A stretch of 64,000 nt of DNA from Weeksellaceae bacterium TAE3-ERU29 (lineage in GTDB: Bacteria > Bacteroidota > Bacteroidia > Flavobacteriales > Weeksellaceae), in the NCBI GenBank assembly GCA_019218445.1, contig JAHUUM010000002.1, positions 62,001 to 126,000 of the forward strand, read 5' to 3'. The notes under the pieces were generated by a model, which saw only the letters and a program-made list of their open reading frames with translations, did not search any database and was not told the DNA's origin. Shown one piece after another: positions 1-8,200 of this stretch. The translations under genes were made by a program, and so were the position numbers. The stretch's first letter is position 1. Each line of letters starts with the position of its first letter.

Positions 1-2288
1 TTACTGAGGAAGGCAGTAAGGAATCTATTATTGGGGCAAATATATATTTTCCTGAGATTGATAAAGAAACAACATCTAATAATTATGGTTATTACGCTAT
101 GTCTCTGCCTGAAGGAACTTACCATCTTATTTGCTCTTATGTTGGTTTTCAGGATTTTGAAAAAGAGGTAAAACTTGACAAAAACTTAGTTTTAAATATC
201 AGTTTAAGTAACAGTATAAAACTATCTGAGGTAGTAGCTACTGCGGAAAACTCTATTAGACAAAGCAAAACTTCTCGTATGAGTGAGGTTAAAATTCCGA
301 TTACTCAGATAAAACAACTTCCGGGATTACTGGGAGAAAAAGATGTATTAAAAGCATTACAACTTACCCCGGGAGTGCAATCGGGGTCTGAGGGAAATAG
401 TGGATTATATGTGAGAGGTGGCGGACCTGATCAGAATTTACTTATTTTAGACGATGCTCCTGTTTATAATGCTTCTCACCTTTTCGGGTTTTTCTCTATT
501 TTTAATGGAGATGCTATAAAAAACGTAACTTTAACGAAAGGAGGATTCCCAGCACGTTACGGAGGTAGATTATCTTCTGTTTTAGACATGAGTATGAAGG
601 ACGGAAATAAAGAAAAATTTGCAGGAGAAGTAGGAATTGGATTAATTTCATCTCGACTTACATTGGAAGCTCCTATTATTAAAAATAAATCATCTTTTAT
701 TATTTCGGGAAGACGTACTTATGTAGATTTAATCGCTCGTCCGCTTATGGATTCTGATGAAAAAGTCGGATATTATTTCTATGACCTTAATGCTAAAATA
801 AATTATGAAATAGACCAAAATAATAAACTGTATTTAAGCGGATATTTCGGAAAAGATAAATTTAATTCAACTTTTAAAACTGATTACAGCGAGACAAAAG
901 GAGCTCTCCTATGGGGAAATGCTACGGGAACAATTCGCTGGAATAGATTATTTGGTAATCATATATTCTCGAACACCTCATTAATCTTCAGTGATTATAA
1001 TTTCCAAATATCAAATACCGATAAGCATAAAGAAAATTCCAATAATACCGATAAATATATTTTCTACGAAAGTAAATATAAATCAAGTATCAGTGATTTA
1101 GGACTTAAATATGATATGCAATTTAGTTTAATGCCTAATTACACACTACGTACAGGATTAGCTTCTACAATTCATAACTTTAGCCCGAGTGCTATTACTA
1201 CTAAAAATGAATCGGCTTCTTTGTCTAATTACGAGAATTCAGTAGAAAAAATTAAAACAATAGAATCCGGAATATATGCAGAAAATGAACTTAAATTCTT
1301 AGACAAAATCCGAATGAATGTAGGTTTACGTTTCAGTCATTATCATCACGAAGAAAAAACATATATGGGGTTAGAACCACGCTTTTCAGTAGGATATTCC
1401 TTATCAGACGATATGGCAATAAAGGGTTCTTATGCTTCTATGTATCAATATGTACATTTACTTACAAGTTCAGGAATAAGTCTCCCTATGGATTTATGGG
1501 TACCTACAACCAATATTATAAAACCACAACACTCTCAGCAAGTTGCCATTGGTTTTACTAAAGATTGGATAGAAAGAAAAATTGCATTTTCTATAGAAGG
1601 TTATTACAAAAAAATGAATAGCATAATCGGCTATGCTCCCGGTGCTAATTTCCTTTTAAATAGCACAGATCCAAGTAATGCCAGTCAAGATTATTCTTGG
1701 GAAGAAAACATTATACAAGGGCAAGGTTGGTCTTATGGGGTAGAATTGTTTGCTCATAAAAAAGTTGGAAAACTTTCAGGGTGGTTAGGTTATACACTAT
1801 CTTGGACTCAGCACCAGTTTGATGAGGATAATGGAGGTGAAAAGTATTTTGCCCGATATGATAGAAGACATGACTTCTCTTTTGTCGGAATTTATAATAT
1901 TACTGATAATATTACGCTCTCCGGAACTTGGGTGTACGGCACAGGGAATGCGATAAGCCTACCTAATGCTACTTATATCTCAGAGAATGATCCTATTGGA
2001 GATTTTCATCAAAACATCTATTCTTATGGTAAGAAAAATGATTTTAGAATGAGAGCTTATCATCGCTTAGATTTAGCTATTCAGTTTAATAAAATTACAA
2101 AACGAAATAATAAACGTACTTGGGAGATAGGATTATACAATGCATATTCTCGAAAAAATCCATTTTTCTATCAAATTGTAGAAAAAGAAAGACAGAGAGC
2201 GGATGGTACTTTTTACAGAGAAAATGTTTTAACTCAGTATTCTGTATTTCCTATTATTCCGTCTATTAGTTATACTTTAAAATTTTAA
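1..2288 (+). CDS. TonB-dependent receptor, 5' end cut by window edge
   Basis: Outer-membrane receptor for TonB-driven uptake. The reading frame is open from base 3 back to the window edge, so the ATG at 99 is internal and the signal peptide and true start lie outside. The first visible residues form a carboxypeptidase-regulatory-like beta domain (ending around PEGTYHLICSYVGFQDF). A plug domain follows (LQLTPGVQSG, YVRGGGPDQNLLILDDAPVY, GGFPARYGGRLSSVLD), then a long beta-barrel ending in SISYTLKF with the terminal Phe usual for outer-membrane barrels. A DUF4249 lipoprotein gene starts 4 bases after the stop, the arrangement typical of Flavobacteriia receptor/lipoprotein pairs, so the two are probably co-transcribed and act as one uptake unit. 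The substrate is not evident. Confidence 0.93.
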   Translation, partial: TEEGSKESIIGANIYFPEIDKETTSNNYGYYAMSLPEGTYHLICSYVGFQDFEKEVKLDKNLVLNISLSNSIKLSEVVATAENSIRQSKTSRMSEVKIPITQIKQLPGLLGEKDVLKALQLTPGVQSGSEGNSGLYVRGGGPDQNLLILDDAPVYNASHLFGFFSIFNGDAIKNVTLTKGGFPARYGGRLSSVLDMSMKDGNKEKFAGEVGIGLISSRLTLEAPIIKNKSSFIISGRRTYVDLIARPLMDSDEKVGYYFYDLNAKINYEIDQNNKLYLSGYFGKDKFNSTFKTDYSETKGALLWGNATGTIRWNRLFGNHIFSNTSLIFSDYNFQISNTDKHKENSNNTDKYIFYESKYKSSISDLGLKYDMQFSLMPNYTLRTGLASTIHNFSPSAITTKNESASLSNYENSVEKIKTIESGIYAENELKFLDKIRMNVGLRFSHYHHEEKTYMGLEPRFSVGYSLSDDMAIKGSYASMYQYVHLLTSSGISLPMDLWVPTTNIIKPQHSQQVAIGFTKDWIERKIAFSIEGYYKKMNSIIGYAPGANFLLNSTDPSNASQDYSWEENIIQGQGWSYGVELFAHKKVGKLSGWLGYTLSWTQHQFDEDNGGEKYFARYDRRHDFSFVGIYNITDNITLSGTWVYGTGNAISLPNATYISENDPIGDFHQNIYSYGKKNDFRMRAYHRLDLAIQFNKITKRNNKRTWEIGLYNAYSRKNPFFYQIVEKERQRADGTFYRENVLTQYSVFPIIPSISYTLKF

Positions 2289-2292
2289 TATC

Positions 2293-3138
2293 ATGAAAAA
2301 TATAATTACTACATTTATTATAATTTTTTCTTTTCTATTTTTCGTTAGTTGTGACGAGGATTTTTTCAAAAAAGAAATTGACCCGCCTCATTTGGCTACA
2401 ACTCCACAATGTGTTGTCCAGAGTTATTTATCTCCGGATAATGAGGAACTTTCAGTATCATTGCATTGGTCTAATCCTATATTTAAGACAGAGACAGAAA
2501 TTTTAGAAAATAAGGTAATAAAAAACGCAAGCGTTAAATTATTTAATTCCTCAGGAAAATCAGTACAGTTGTTTTTAGATGACTCACGCCAAAAGTACGT
2601 TGCTGACAAACAAGATTTTACTATAAACGAAAAAGAAAATTATAAACTTGAAGTGGAAATCCCTAATACACAGAAAGTAACGGCTAATTGTGAAATTCCG
2701 AAGAAAATCCAGTCAGAGATACAGAATATAAGAGTATTAGAAACAAGTGATGGAGGAGGAAATGCGTATCAAGTGATTTTTGAATTTGATGATATTCCAA
2801 ATGAAAAAAATTATTATTTAGCTAAAATAGAAGCTCAAGGAGGCTTTGGAAATAATACATTAAAAGTACAGCCATTTACAGATTTTAATCAAGATGGTAA
2901 GAAAATTTTGGTGCGTTCTCAAAAAATACCCGGAAATATTTATAGTCACTCCCGTATTAAGGTTGATTTATTTTCAGTAGATAAATCTTTTTATGATTAC
3001 AAAAGAACTGTTTTGCAACAAGAGGAAAGTGTAGATTTAGGTTCATTTGCAGAGCCTGTATTTATTATTTCTAATATTAATAATGGTTTAGGTGTCTTTG
3101 GAGGTTATACTAAAACCTCTAAGACTAAAGAGCTTTAA
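2293..3138 (+). CDS. DUF4249 family lipoprotein, partner of the upstream TonB receptor
   Basis: The 281-residue protein begins with a lipoprotein signal peptide (hydrophobic run, then FVSC, Cys at about residue 20), so it should be lipid-anchored in the outer membrane. The rest is predicted beta-rich and fits DUF4249, a family found next to TonB receptors in Bacteroidota. Length is slightly short for the family. It starts 4 bases after the receptor stop, supporting one operon and a role as an accessory surface or periplasmic lipoprotein in uptake. Family assignment rests on context plus the overall pattern rather than a catalytic motif. No function beyond this can be read from the sequence. 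Confidence 0.8.
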   Translation: MKNIITTFIIIFSFLFFVSCDEDFFKKEIDPPHLATTPQCVVQSYLSPDNEELSVSLHWSNPIFKTETEILENKVIKNASVKLFNSSGKSVQLFLDDSRQKYVADKQDFTINEKENYKLEVEIPNTQKVTANCEIPKKIQSEIQNIRVLETSDGGGNAYQVIFEFDDIPNEKNYYLAKIEAQGGFGNNTLKVQPFTDFNQDGKKILVRSQKIPGNIYSHSRIKVDLFSVDKSFYDYKRTVLQQEESVDLGSFAEPVFIISNINNGLGVFGGYTKTSKTKEL

Positions 3139-3176
3139 TTTATAGTTTTTTAAATAGTTTTAAAACCAATTTATTT

Positions 3177-3207
3177 TTTGCCTTTCTTTAAATAAATAGT
3201 ACTTTTG
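3177..3207 (+). promoter_or_regulatory. Bacteroidota-type promoter for the FtsE-like gene
   Basis: TTTG at 3177-3180 and TACTTTTG at 3200-3207, separated by 19 bases, match the -33/-7 promoter form of Bacteroidota. The start codon at 3229 lies 21 bases downstream. This separates the FtsE-like gene from the receptor operon. Confidence 0.7.
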
Positions 3208-3228
3208 TTTTAATTAAAAAATGAAATC

Positions 3229-3939
3229 ATGTTAGAAAACGAGCCTATTATATCACTTAAAAATGCAGATATTTATCAAAGAGATTTCTTGGTACTTAAT
3301 AGTATAGATGTTTCTCTAAAAGCAGGAGAGTTTGCTTATTTAATAGGAAAAACAGGAAGTGGGAAAAGTAGTTTACTAAAGGTTTTATACGGAGATTTGC
3401 CTTTACAAAACGGAGAAGGAGAAGTTGCCGGTTTTGATTTAGGGAGTTTAACTACAAGAAAGATTCCTCATTTAAGAAGAAAATTAGGAATTGTATTTCA
3501 GGACTTTCAATTATTAACAGATAGAAATATTGAACAAAACTTAAAGTTCGTTTTAAAAGCAACTGGTTGGAAAGATAAAATAGCAATAAATAATAGAATA
3601 GATGAGGTATTGGAAATGGTAGGAATGACTACCAAAAAACATAAAATGCCACATGAGATTTCAGGGGGAGAGCAACAGCGTATTGCGATTGCACGAGCAT
3701 TGCTTAATCATCCGGAATTAATTTTAGCAGATGAGCCAACAGGAAATTTAGACCCTGCGACTTCTGTAGAAATTATGAATTTAATTAGACAAATCTCTGA
3801 AGAAAAAAACATGGCAGTGTTAATGGCTACACATGATTATGCTTTAATTAAAAAATTCCCGGCAAAAACACTTCGCTGTGAAAACGGAAAAGTAATAGAG
3901 TCTGATTCTAAAACTCTTTTTGTAGGGCAAGAACATTAA
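3229..3939 (+). CDS. ftsE: FtsE-like ABC transporter ATP-binding protein
   Basis: Cytoplasmic ABC ATPase of 236 residues. All motifs are present: Walker A GKTGSGKSS (40-48), Q-loop Gln91 in VFQDFQ, signature SGGEQQ (145-150), Walker B LILADEPTGNLDP (from 164) and H-loop His202 in MATHD. The FQDFQLL and TGNLDP wording and the short length match FtsE, which with the membrane protein FtsX controls septal peptidoglycan hydrolysis in cell division. No ftsX lies beside it here; separation of ftsE from ftsX is common in Bacteroidota. A LolD-like role is the main alternative. It has its own promoter and ends in a terminator shared with convergent dapA. Confidence 0.85.
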   Translation: MLENEPIISLKNADIYQRDFLVLNSIDVSLKAGEFAYLIGKTGSGKSSLLKVLYGDLPLQNGEGEVAGFDLGSLTTRKIPHLRRKLGIVFQDFQLLTDRNIEQNLKFVLKATGWKDKIAINNRIDEVLEMVGMTTKKHKMPHEISGGEQQRIAIARALLNHPELILADEPTGNLDPATSVEIMNLIRQISEEKNMAVLMATHDYALIKKFPAKTLRCENGKVIESDSKTLFVGQEH

Positions 3940-3963
3940 TAGAATAGTAAGATATTTAAAACA

Positions 3964-3998
3964 AAAAAAGATTGGAATGTTTAAATCCAATCTTTTTT
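3964..3998. terminator. Bidirectional terminator between the FtsE-like gene and dapA
   Basis: AAAAAAGATTGGA and TCCAATCTTTTTT form a 13-bp stem with a short AT-rich loop. T-runs flank it on both strands, as expected between convergent genes. Confidence 0.8.
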
Positions 3999-4017
3999 GT
4001 TTTGAATAATTTAGAAA

Positions 4018-4884
4018 TTATAAATAATTAGAAATTTCTTTAGTAAGTGCTTCACTGGCCTGTACTAAAGGTAACCGAGTTCTACGATTACAGATATTCA
4101 TATTTTCTAATAAAGCTTTTATACCTGCAGGATTTCCTTCTTTATAGATTGCACGAATTAACGGTAATAATTTATATTGAATTTCATAGGCTTTTTCTAC
4201 TTCTTTATTTAAAGCCAATTGAATCATAGTAGAATATTCTTCTACACCTTGTCCTATAACAGAAATTACTCCTAAGCCTCCTGCGAGAGTTATAGGTAAT
4301 GCGTATTCATCATCCCCCGATAGCACCATAAAATCCTTTGGTTTAGCTTGTAAAAGTGTAGTGGATTGACTATAGTTAGAGGTAGCCTCTTTAATTGCTA
4401 CTATATTTTTAAAATCATTTGCAAGTCTCAAAGTAGTTTGCGGTTCTATATTGCCTCCTGTTCTTCCTGGAACGTTATATAAAATAATATCTTTATCAGT
4501 AGATTCTGCGATTGCTTTAAAATGTTGATAAATACCCTCTTGAGTTGGTCTGTTGTAATAAGGAGAAACAGAAAGTATAGCTGTGAAATCAGACAAATCA
4601 GTATTTTGAATTTGTTCAATTATAGCATGAGTATTATTGCCTCCTATTCCCAAAACCATCGGAAGACAATTTTTATTTATTTCTTTTATATGTTTAATTG
4701 CCTTCTCTTTTTCCTCTTTAGTAAGTGTAACAGATTCTGCTGTAGTACCCATTAATACAAGATAATCTACACCAATATTAACAGTATGATTAACCAAATT
4801 TGTTAATCCGTTGAGATCGATATCCCCATTTTCAGAGAAAGGAGTAATTAAAGCTACTCCAGTGCCAATTAAATTTTTATTCAT
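4018..4884 (-). CDS. dapA: 4-hydroxy-tetrahydrodipicolinate synthase
   Basis: Condenses pyruvate with aspartate semialdehyde, the first committed step of lysine and meso-diaminopimelate synthesis; cytoplasmic TIM barrel. With the start at 4884 the protein is 288 residues, the family's usual length. An upstream in-frame ATG would add 19 unlikely hydrophobic residues. Counting from this start, the Schiff-base Lys165 sits in VAIKEATSN, Tyr136 in LYNVPGR, and the Thr pair at 47-48 in MGTTAES. A -7 box at 4912-4919 fits this start. It is a single-gene unit converging on the FtsE-like gene. Function is assigned with high confidence; the broader DHDPS/NAL aldolase superfamily is the only alternative. 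Confidence 0.93.
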   Translation of the reverse strand: MNKNLIGTGVALITPFSENGDIDLNGLTNLVNHTVNIGVDYLVLMGTTAESVTLTKEEKEKAIKHIKEINKNCLPMVLGIGGNNTHAIIEQIQNTDLSDFTAILSVSPYYNRPTQEGIYQHFKAIAESTDKDIILYNVPGRTGGNIEPQTTLRLANDFKNIVAIKEATSNYSQSTTLLQAKPKDFMVLSGDDEYALPITLAGGLGVISVIGQGVEEYSTMIQLALNKEVEKAYEIQYKLLPLIRAIYKEGNPAGIKALLENMNICNRRTRLPLVQASEALTKEISNYL

Positions 4885-4911
4885 TTTCGATTCATTTATC
4901 ATCAGAGTAAA

Positions 4912-4919
4912 CAAAATTA
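4912..4919 (-). promoter_or_regulatory. -7 box of the dapA promoter
   Basis: On the minus strand this reads TAATTTTG (TAnnTTTG form), 27 bases before the chosen dapA start. A possible TTG -33 element lies about 21 bases further upstream (4941-4943). Confidence 0.5.
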
Positions 4920-5103
4920 CAATTATTTTAGACAAAAACACAATCTTAGAATAAAAATCTACTAAAAAATATTTTATTGGTTTTTTATTCTATTTTATAT
5001 TTAAAAATTATTACAAAACAATAGTTTATTTATTAATTATAAGCAATAAAATCTCTTTTAAAATGAATAGACAAATTAATTTTGAGAAAAAAATCAGATC
5101 TTT

Positions 5104-5134
5104 TTTGTAAATTAAAAAATCATTATTATATTTG
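5104..5134 (+). promoter_or_regulatory. Promoter of the tRNA cluster
   Basis: TTTG at 5104-5107 and TATATTTG at 5127-5134 are 19 bases apart, a consensus Bacteroidota promoter 34 bases before the first tRNA. Confidence 0.75.
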
Positions 5135-5168
5135 CATCCGCTTTACAGCAATAAAGTTGCTAAAAGTA

Positions 5169-5252
5169 GGAGAGGTGCCGGAGTGGTAACGGAGCAGATT
5201 GCTAATCTGTCGGCGGGTAACCGTCGCCTGGGTTCGAGTCCCAGTCTCTCCG
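5169..5252 (+). tRNA. tRNA-Ser (GCT)
   Basis: Cloverleaf of 84 nt. The acceptor stem is GGAGAGG/TCTCTCC, the anticodon loop TTGCTAA carries GCT, and there is a long variable arm typical of class II serine tRNAs and a GGTTCGAGTCC T-arm. CCA is not encoded. It reads AGC/AGU codons. Confidence 0.95.
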
Positions 5253-5269
5253 CAAAAAGAGTAAGCTTT

Positions 5270-5344
5270 CGGGGTGTAGCGTAGCCCGGTCATCGCGCCT
5301 GGTTTGGGACCAGGAGGTCGCAGGTTCGAATCCTGCCACCCCGA
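5270..5344 (+). tRNA. tRNA-Pro (TGG), copy 1
   Basis: Acceptor CGGGGTG/CACCCCG, anticodon stem CCTGG/CCAGG with loop TTTGGGA (anticodon TGG), and T-arm GCAGGTTCGAATCCTGC. CCA is not encoded. It is identical to the second copy at 5497-5571. Confidence 0.95.
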
Positions 5345-5361
5345 CGAAAGTATAAAAGGAT

Positions 5362-5435
5362 GGTCGCGTAGCTCAGTTGGATAGAGCAATTGCCTTCTAA
5401 GCAATCGGTCGCAGGTTCGAATCCTGCCGCGATCA
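5362..5435 (+). tRNA. tRNA-Arg (TCT)
   Basis: Acceptor GGTCGCG/CGCGATC, D-arm TAGCTCAGTTGG, anticodon stem ATTGC/GCAAT with loop CTTCTAA (anticodon TCT), and a standard T-arm. It decodes AGA, the favoured Arg codon in this AT-rich DNA. Confidence 0.95.
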
Positions 5436-5440
5436 CAAGA

Positions 5441-5467
5441 AAGTCACTGAGTGTAAGTGACTTTTTT
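5441..5467 (+). terminator. Terminator after tRNA-Arg, inside the tRNA cluster
   Basis: AAGTCACT and AGTGACTT form an 8-bp stem followed by a T-run. It separates the first three tRNAs from the second tRNA-Pro copy, so that copy needs readthrough or its own promoter. No consensus promoter is visible in 5468-5496. Confidence 0.7.
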
Positions 5468-5496
5468 AGCTTATTATTTTTATTGTTAAGGTTGTT

Positions 5497-5571
5497 CGGG
5501 GTGTAGCGTAGCCCGGTCATCGCGCCTGGTTTGGGACCAGGAGGTCGCAGGTTCGAATCCTGCCACCCCGA
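5497..5571 (+). tRNA. tRNA-Pro (TGG), copy 2
   Basis: Exact copy of the 75-nt tRNA-Pro at 5270-5344, with the same TGG anticodon. It lies behind a terminator and is followed by its own terminator hairpin, which points to local duplication. Confidence 0.95.
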
Positions 5572-5584
5572 CTTTTTCAAAACA

Positions 5585-5614
5585 AAAAAGCTCTCCGGAA
5601 ACGGGGAGCTTTTT
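5585..5614 (+). terminator. Terminator after the second tRNA-Pro
   Basis: AAAAAGCTCTCCG and CGGGGAGCTTTTT pair over 13 bp (one G-T) around a GAAA tetraloop. T-runs on both strands mean it may also serve the lipoprotein gene arriving from the right. Confidence 0.85.
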
Positions 5615-5642
5615 GTGTGTAAAATCTATTTTGTTTGGATAA

Positions 5643-6101
5643 TTATTTTTTACCTATGGTATAAGAGACTTGAATATTGTCATTTTTAGTAATCTCTCCT
5701 TTGTTTATAAGAATTCCGTAAAGATAAATTTGAAATTTTTCTTGTTCTGTTGATGATATTTTAGAGTGTAAATCTAAAATAAAATTGTGATTATTTTTAC
5801 AATCAGAATATAATTTATAACTATCTTGATTATAAGGTGTAAACACGAGAATTAAATCATTTTTATTGAAATCAATATTAAAAGTACAATCAGTATTTGA
5901 ACCGATTAAATCTTTTAAATCTTTTTCATTAGTTATAATAAATGCTTTCTCTAATTTATTGGACGATGATAATTGAATATTATCACAGAGGTAAGTTTTA
6001 TTTTCAGAAGAGATTAATTTATAATCACAAGTATCATCTGAGTCATTACAACTACTACATATCAGTAACAAAAAACTAATTAAAATACTGTATAATTTCA
6101 T
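5643..6101 (-). CDS. Small putative lipoprotein, function unknown
   Basis: The 152-residue protein has a lipoprotein signal peptide ending LLICSSC (Cys at about residue 18), then an acidic linker and a predicted beta-rich domain. Cys residues at the N-terminal side of the mature part (CDYKL, LCDNIQL) and later (TDCTF, DCKNN) could form disulfides. The layout faintly resembles PrcB-type C-terminal domains, as does the gene at 27110, but no motif is decisive. It is monocistronic, with a -7 box at 6128-6135 and a terminator shared with the tRNA cluster. Function cannot be assigned. Confidence 0.75.
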   Translation of the reverse strand: MKLYSILISFLLLICSSCNDSDDTCDYKLISSENKTYLCDNIQLSSSNKLEKAFIITNEKDLKDLIGSNTDCTFNIDFNKNDLILVFTPYNQDSYKLYSDCKNNHNFILDLHSKISSTEQEKFQIYLYGILINKGEITKNDNIQVSYTIGKK

Positions 6102-6127
6102 AACTATAAATTTAAGTTTTGTACCAA

Positions 6128-6135
6128 CAAATTTA
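6128..6135 (-). promoter_or_regulatory. -7 box upstream of the small lipoprotein gene
   Basis: Reads TAAATTTG on the minus strand, 26 bases before the ATG at 6101. The -33 element is not clear. Confidence 0.4.
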
Positions 6136-6292
6136 AATAAATAAAGTATGATTCTAATAGTAGAAATAGTTAATTGTTTCTTTGCTTTGAAATTTTAATA
6201 TACAAAATCAGGTTAGAAACCTTAGAAAGATAGAAAAAATCAGATAACACTACCCCCCTACTTTAAGCATTGACAACTTTAAACCTATAAAA

Positions 6293-6329
6293 AATTGGAA
6301 TAAAAAAATAATTTTTCTCTATTCCAATT
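6293..6329 (-). terminator. Terminator downstream of the RlpA-like gene
   Basis: A perfect 10-bp inverted repeat (AATTGGAATA/TATTCCAATT) encloses an AT-rich loop. On the minus strand it is followed by a T-run. It lies 42 bases past the RlpA-like stop. Confidence 0.65.
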
Positions 6330-6370
6330 AACTTTATAAGTAATAAAAAATCTCTAATAGTCTTTTAAAG

Positions 6371-6745
6371 CTATAAGACTTCATACTTTACCGTGATAAC
6401 TCCTCTATTCTGTGCAGCAATTTCATAAAAAGCAGCTTTACTTAAATCAAATTTTCTACCTTTTACATAAGGGCCTCTATCGTTAATTGTAACTATTACA
6501 GATTTTTTTGTTTTAAGGTTTGTTATTCTAACTTTAGTACCAAAAGGTAATGTTTTATGTGCAGCGGTATATTCATTCATATTATATTTTTCTCCGCTTG
6601 CAGTTAGTTTCCCATGGAATCTTTTTCCATACCAAGAGACTTTTGCTTTTTTGTCTCCATCTCCGTTACCGTTATTATAATTACCGGCTAAAGAGAAATT
6701 GAATCCAATAAATAATAATAGTGTAAAAATAAATCTTTTTTTCAT
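6371..6745 (-). CDS. RlpA-like double-psi beta-barrel protein (septal ring lytic transglycosylase family)
   Basis: Secreted 124-residue protein with a signal peptide (MKKRF start, cleavage after FSLA) and one DPBB domain of the RlpA family, which cleaves naked glycan strands of peptidoglycan. Diagnostic stretches are SWYGKRFHGKLTASGE (37-52), TAAHKTLPFGTKVRITNL (60-77) and the catalytic-region INDRGPYVKGRKFDLS (87-102). The SPOR domain of full-length RlpA is absent, so this is the short form common in Bacteroidota. The start is set at 6745 because a longer in-frame extension would bury the signal peptide, and a -7 box lies at 6776-6783. Septal localisation therefore cannot be assumed. Confidence 0.88.
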   Translation of the reverse strand: MKKRFIFTLLLFIGFNFSLAGNYNNGNGDGDKKAKVSWYGKRFHGKLTASGEKYNMNEYTAAHKTLPFGTKVRITNLKTKKSVIVTINDRGPYVKGRKFDLSKAAFYEIAAQNRGVITVKYEVL

Positions 6746-6775
6746 GATTTTCTTTTTTTCTATGTTTTTCGTGTG

Positions 6776-6783
6776 CAAATGTA
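6776..6783 (-). promoter_or_regulatory. -7 box of the RlpA-like gene
   Basis: Reads TACATTTG on the minus strand, 30 bases before the ATG at 6745. It supports the short start. Confidence 0.5.
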
Positions 6784-6987
6784 TAATGAACTTTTTATTA
6801 AACACTATAACTGTTCTAAAGTGTTGATTTATTTCCTTTTTCACCATTCTTATATGTAGATGAATAAAGAGATCCACAGCAGTAGTTAAACTATAGTTAA
6901 ATTAATTAATGTATGTTAATTACATCTCATCTACCTATATTACAGTTAATAAAATTTTTAAATTATAACATTTTTAATAAAAACTGT

Positions 6988-6995
6988 TATATTTG
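6988..6995 (+). promoter_or_regulatory. -7 box of the 7016 lipoprotein gene
   Basis: TATATTTG, 20 bases before the start codon at 7016. The upstream element is degenerate. Confidence 0.5.
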
Positions 6996-7015
6996 TAGAA
7001 ATAAAGAAATATTAT

Positions 7016-8200
7016 ATGAATTTAAAAAATTACTTAGTAAAAGGCTTGTTTTGCCTTAGTTTATCTATTTTCACAATCTCTTGTTCTAATGATGACAATG
7101 GGAAACAGGATAATGATAACCAAAAGAAAGTAGAGGTAATGTCCCCTAAAGAGGCTAAAGTTTTTGTAGAAAATAACTTGAGTAACTTTAGTACTTGTAT
7201 CGAGAGATATGAATCTGGTGCTTTTGGAGATTTCTTTTATAATTATATAATAAATGAAGATAGAGTTCAGCAAAGTAGTGCCCCATATAATTGGATTGTA
7301 CCCCAGGATGGAAAATCAGAATGGATAAATGATGTAATCAATAAATGGAAAGACCAGTATGGAAGCTTCCTTGATGCCGATAAGCCATTCAATTTAGCAG
7401 CCAAAACAGGCGTTTATACGTGGAACAGTAAAACTCATAAGTTTATAAAAGAAACTAAAGGAAGTGCTTTCGTTTTAATTTTCCCTTCAGATAGAAGTGA
7501 AACAGATTTAGATTTAAAATTAGAAATAAAAAAATATGTAGACGCTCAAGTTTCTTTTGAAGGAGAAAAAACCTATTATCCTATGAACTTAGACTTTTCT
7601 TTCTATAAAAAAGATGTAAAAATAATAAGTGGAATTGCTAAAGATATTAAATTTGAGGTGCATGATAATTTTTCTATGCCAATTTCTGGAGATATTGTAT
7701 TGTATACAAATCCTGTAACTCATACTATCAATTTAACCAGAGAGACTCCAACCGTATTTAATTTATCAGAAGTTTTTACTCAAGAAGGAGGGTGCAAAAC
7801 AGCAATAAACGCTAAAGTTCATTTTATAAACAGTGACTATGGTAATTTTTCTGATTTGAAAAAAGATGTAAATTTTGCAGACTTAAAAATCTCTCATAAT
7901 GAAATGGTTATTAAGATTAATATTAATATAAAAGAATTATCAAGATTGAATAAAGATTTTGATGATTTAAATGAAAATGAATTCAAGAGTGTTATAAAGG
8001 CTGAACTATTTAAAAATAATGCTAAAGCAGGAGATTTAATGCTTTTTAATTTATTAAAAGGTGAAAATAATAAAGAAAAAGAAATAACACTTGTCTTGTC
8101 AGATGGATCTACACAAGATTTGATGCCTAGTTTTAAAGATGAGGTGAAAAAATTAGAAAAAATATTAAAACGATTTATAGATAATGATGACGAAAAATAA
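7016..8200 (+). CDS. Putative surface or periplasmic lipoprotein, unknown function
   Basis: The 394-residue protein has a lipoprotein signal (hydrophobic run then FTISC, Cys at about residue 23) followed by the Asp/Asn/Gly/Lys-rich linker SNDDNGKQDNDNQKK. That linker type often precedes surface-exposed lipoproteins in Flavobacteriia. The body is soluble-looking with predicted mixed alpha/beta and no recognised domain or catalytic motif. The gene overlaps the next one, a small outer-membrane barrel, by 17 bases, implying coupled translation and a shared envelope role. Function is unknown. Confidence 0.8.
   Translation: MNLKNYLVKGLFCLSLSIFTISCSNDDNGKQDNDNQKKVEVMSPKEAKVFVENNLSNFSTCIERYESGAFGDFFYNYIINEDRVQQSSAPYNWIVPQDGKSEWINDVINKWKDQYGSFLDADKPFNLAAKTGVYTWNSKTHKFIKETKGSAFVLIFPSDRSETDLDLKLEIKKYVDAQVSFEGEKTYYPMNLDFSFYKKDVKIISGIAKDIKFEVHDNFSMPISGDIVLYTNPVTHTINLTRETPTVFNLSEVFTQEGGCKTAINAKVHFINSDYGNFSDLKKDVNFADLKISHNEMVIKININIKELSRLNKDFDDLNENEFKSVIKAELFKNNAKAGDLMLFNLLKGENNKEKEITLVLSDGSTQDLMPSFKDEVKKLEKILKRFIDNDDEK

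Noticed and set aside
5126-5580. Two overlapping minus-strand ORFs containing repeated GWQDSNLRPPGPKPGAM-type peptide
   Set aside because: They are antisense translations of the duplicated tRNA-Pro genes and nearby tRNAs; the apparent protein repeat is the tRNA sequence.
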